NCBI RefSeq assembly: GCF_009720525.1 | Contig: NZ_CP043930.1 | Coordinates: forward strand, 7,080,001-7,144,000 | Reading direction: 5' to 3' | Length of the DNA: 64,000 bases | DNA from: Gimesia benthica | GTDB lineage: Bacteria > Planctomycetota > Planctomycetia > Planctomycetales > Planctomycetaceae | In this document: piece after piece, positions 62,597-64,000 of the stretch | How the letters are laid out: every line of letters begins with the position of its first letter | How positions within the stretch are numbered: position 1 is the stretch's first letter | Translations under genes and position numbers: made by a program | Notes under the pieces: model-generated | What the model was told of the DNA's origin: nothing | Database searches by the model: none | Seen by the model: only the letters and a program-made list of their open reading frames with translations

Positions 62597-64000
62597 ATGG
62601 TTTCACCAATGGCTGGCTTTAAACATCTATCTACAGCGAATGTAGCTGATAAGTTCATCGGAATATGCTTACTCTTCATCTGTGGGCTTTTGTTCTCTTG
62701 CGGCAAAGTAAATCACCCTGTAGATCCGCCAGAAGACACTGTATCACAAGAAAAACTTACTGGCAGCGAGAATCTAGACCTGAAAACTCCCCAGTCACTG
62801 CCCGCCGAAAATCAATCTCCGAAATATGATGCCAATCAGCCTGAGTATTTAAACCCCGATTGGATCGAATACCAACTCAATCAAGTTGGCATTGATCGAT
62901 TGATTGAGGAATACAATAAAGAATCCGACCCGAACACCCAAACTATCAGGGCCGCCCTGAATCTTTCAAAACATATTTTGCGCGACCATCCCGAGGCATT
63001 GAGAGAACAACTTCAAGCCAGGTTGTTGAACCGATCGGAGCCCGTTTTTAAACCATTTCAGAGTCTACCGCACGATCAAGTTCAGCTCCGTTCCGAATGG
63101 CCCACTTTCAATCAACCCGATGGCCCTTTAATGTGGACTCTTGCAGGACACCAGAGATCAATCAATTGTGTGGCGATAACGCCTGATGGGAAACAAGCCA
63201 TTTCGGGTGCAGATGACGATACGTTGAAAGTATGGGATCTCAAGAATGGTGAGCTGGTCCGAACTCTCAAAGGACATTCCAGCTGGACTAATTGTGTCGC
63301 GATTATCTCAGATGGAAAACAGATTATTTCAGGCTCAGACGATGAAACGCTGAAGGTGTGGGATCTCGCTACTGGAAAGCTACTCAAAACCTTTGAAGGA
63401 CATACTGGTGCAGTGAATGCCGTGGCAGTGACTCCAGATGGAAAGCAAGCTGTTTCCGCATCAAACGATAGAACATTAAAAGTATGGGATATTCAAAGTG
63501 GAGAACTGCTCCGAACACTTAAAGGACATTCAAGTCTGGTGAATTTTATAAAAATAACGCCAAATGGTAAACAGGCCATTTCTGGTTCGTTTGATGAAAC
63601 AATAAAAGTGTGGGACCTCAACAGTGGAAAAGAACTCCGCACAATCAATATTCTCAGTTTTCGCGTAGCGGTGACATCAGATGGAAGCCTGGCTGTTTCC
63701 AGTCCACAGGAAAATACGCTGGAAGTGTGGGATCTCAAGAGCGGAAAGCTACTTAAAACACTTGAGGGACATACGGGGCCGGTCAGTTGTTTGACAGTGA
63801 CTCCAGATGGGAACCGAGTTATTTCAGGTTCGCTGGACACAACGTTGCAAGTATGGGATCTAAACAGTGGAAAGCAACTCCAGACACTTGAAGGACATGC
63901 GCATCATATTAAGTGTCTGGTGGTGACACCAGATGGTAACCAGGTAGTTTCAGGTTCAACCGATGATACGCTGAAGGTGTGGAATCTGACAAAAGGAAAG
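62597..64000 (+). CDS. WD40-repeat lipoprotein, runs off the right edge
   Basis: An open frame of 468 codons with no stop before the window ends. Residues about 20-36 form a lipoprotein signal (GICLLFICGLLFSCG). After a soluble region of about 140 residues, at least seven WD40 blades follow, each with GH, ...TPDGK..., SGS.D.TLKVWDL..G and a closing K/R-TL-x-GH. The fifth blade is degenerate (RTINILSFRVAVTSDG). It probably forms a beta-propeller on the outer face for protein binding. ATG at 62597; the true start might be the next Met. Confidence 0.9.
   Translation, partial: MVSPMAGFKHLSTANVADKFIGICLLFICGLLFSCGKVNHPVDPPEDTVSQEKLTGSENLDLKTPQSLPAENQSPKYDANQPEYLNPDWIEYQLNQVGIDRLIEEYNKESDPNTQTIRAALNLSKHILRDHPEALREQLQARLLNRSEPVFKPFQSLPHDQVQLRSEWPTFNQPDGPLMWTLAGHQRSINCVAITPDGKQAISGADDDTLKVWDLKNGELVRTLKGHSSWTNCVAIISDGKQIISGSDDETLKVWDLATGKLLKTFEGHTGAVNAVAVTPDGKQAVSASNDRTLKVWDIQSGELLRTLKGHSSLVNFIKITPNGKQAISGSFDETIKVWDLNSGKELRTINILSFRVAVTSDGSLAVSSPQENTLEVWDLKSGKLLKTLEGHTGPVSCLTVTPDGNRVISGSLDTTLQVWDLNSGKQLQTLEGHAHHIKCLVVTPDGNQVVSGSTDDTLKVWNLTKGK

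Noticed and set aside
63100-64000. Tandem DNA repeat at the right edge
   Set aside because: The periodic pattern is explained by WD40 blades of the coding frame; DNA copies are diverged.

Overview
The window looks like a planctomycete chromosome, most likely Gimesia or a close relative (inference). Supporting signs are a TIGR03067-type secreted protein, a CxPSR sulfatase, a PL6-type lyase, an HI0933-type flavoprotein, a WD40 lipoprotein and families of short intergenic repeats typical of planctomycetes. The right part (about 47.2-61.5 kb) is GC-rich, ordinary-looking chromosome. The left 47 kb is lower or mixed in GC and has the gene content of an accessory island.

Region 1 (1-28.2 kb) is a metal-handling and accessory-metabolism block. 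It holds the end of a CusB-like adaptor, a large CusA-like RND pump, and a MerR regulator driving an unusual CopZ-N/MerT/HMA fusion plus a tiny Cys-rich exported peptide. A second MerR regulator has a textbook mer-type operator and is coupled to an HMA/DoxX-type membrane protein. A TolC-like lipoprotein with a multicopper oxidase, and a YHS/HMBD copper P-type ATPase with a DUF2231 protein, complete the metal genes. Embedded in it, on the minus strand, is a glycogen-to-acetate set: alpha-glucan phosphorylase (frameshifted), debranching enzyme, phosphoketolase and acetate kinase.

Region 2 (28.77-36.75 kb) is the most interesting part. It is a compact minus-strand cluster, bounded by terminator-like hairpins, that encodes a complete bacterial ubiquitin-like conjugation set: an E1/ThiF-like adenylyltransferase, a JAMM isopeptidase with all catalytic residues, a protein joining an E2-like domain to a RING-like Cys cluster, and a 74-residue beta-grasp Ubl. 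Upstream in the same direction are a Ycf46-like AAA+ ATPase, a DUF1257 (Ycf35-like) protein, a DUF2997 protein, a TOPRIM-like protein, conserved small proteins and membrane/coiled-coil proteins. Hairpins inside the cluster divide it into two probable transcripts and separate the Ubl from the ligase gene.

Region 3 (36.8-47.2 kb) is a mobile-element module: a lipoprotein, an XRE regulator, small coupled ORFs, a large serine recombinase, a winged-helix regulator flanked by GTCGC-containing palindromes, an excisionase-like protein and two tandem tyrosine recombinases. The island's right edge seems to lie inside the 5' part of a sulfatase gene, whose signal-peptide region is AT-rich while the rest is GC-rich.

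Region 4 (47.2-64 kb) has the sulfatase, VOC, aldo/keto reductase, DUF3472-like, TIGR03067-type, PL6 lyase, GDPD phosphodiesterase, flavoprotein, YidD and membrane proteins, a 250-bp duplicated intergenic repeat, and a WD40 lipoprotein running off the right edge. I saw no rRNA, convincing tRNA, CRISPR array or replication origin. All calls come from reading the sequence; no database search was run.
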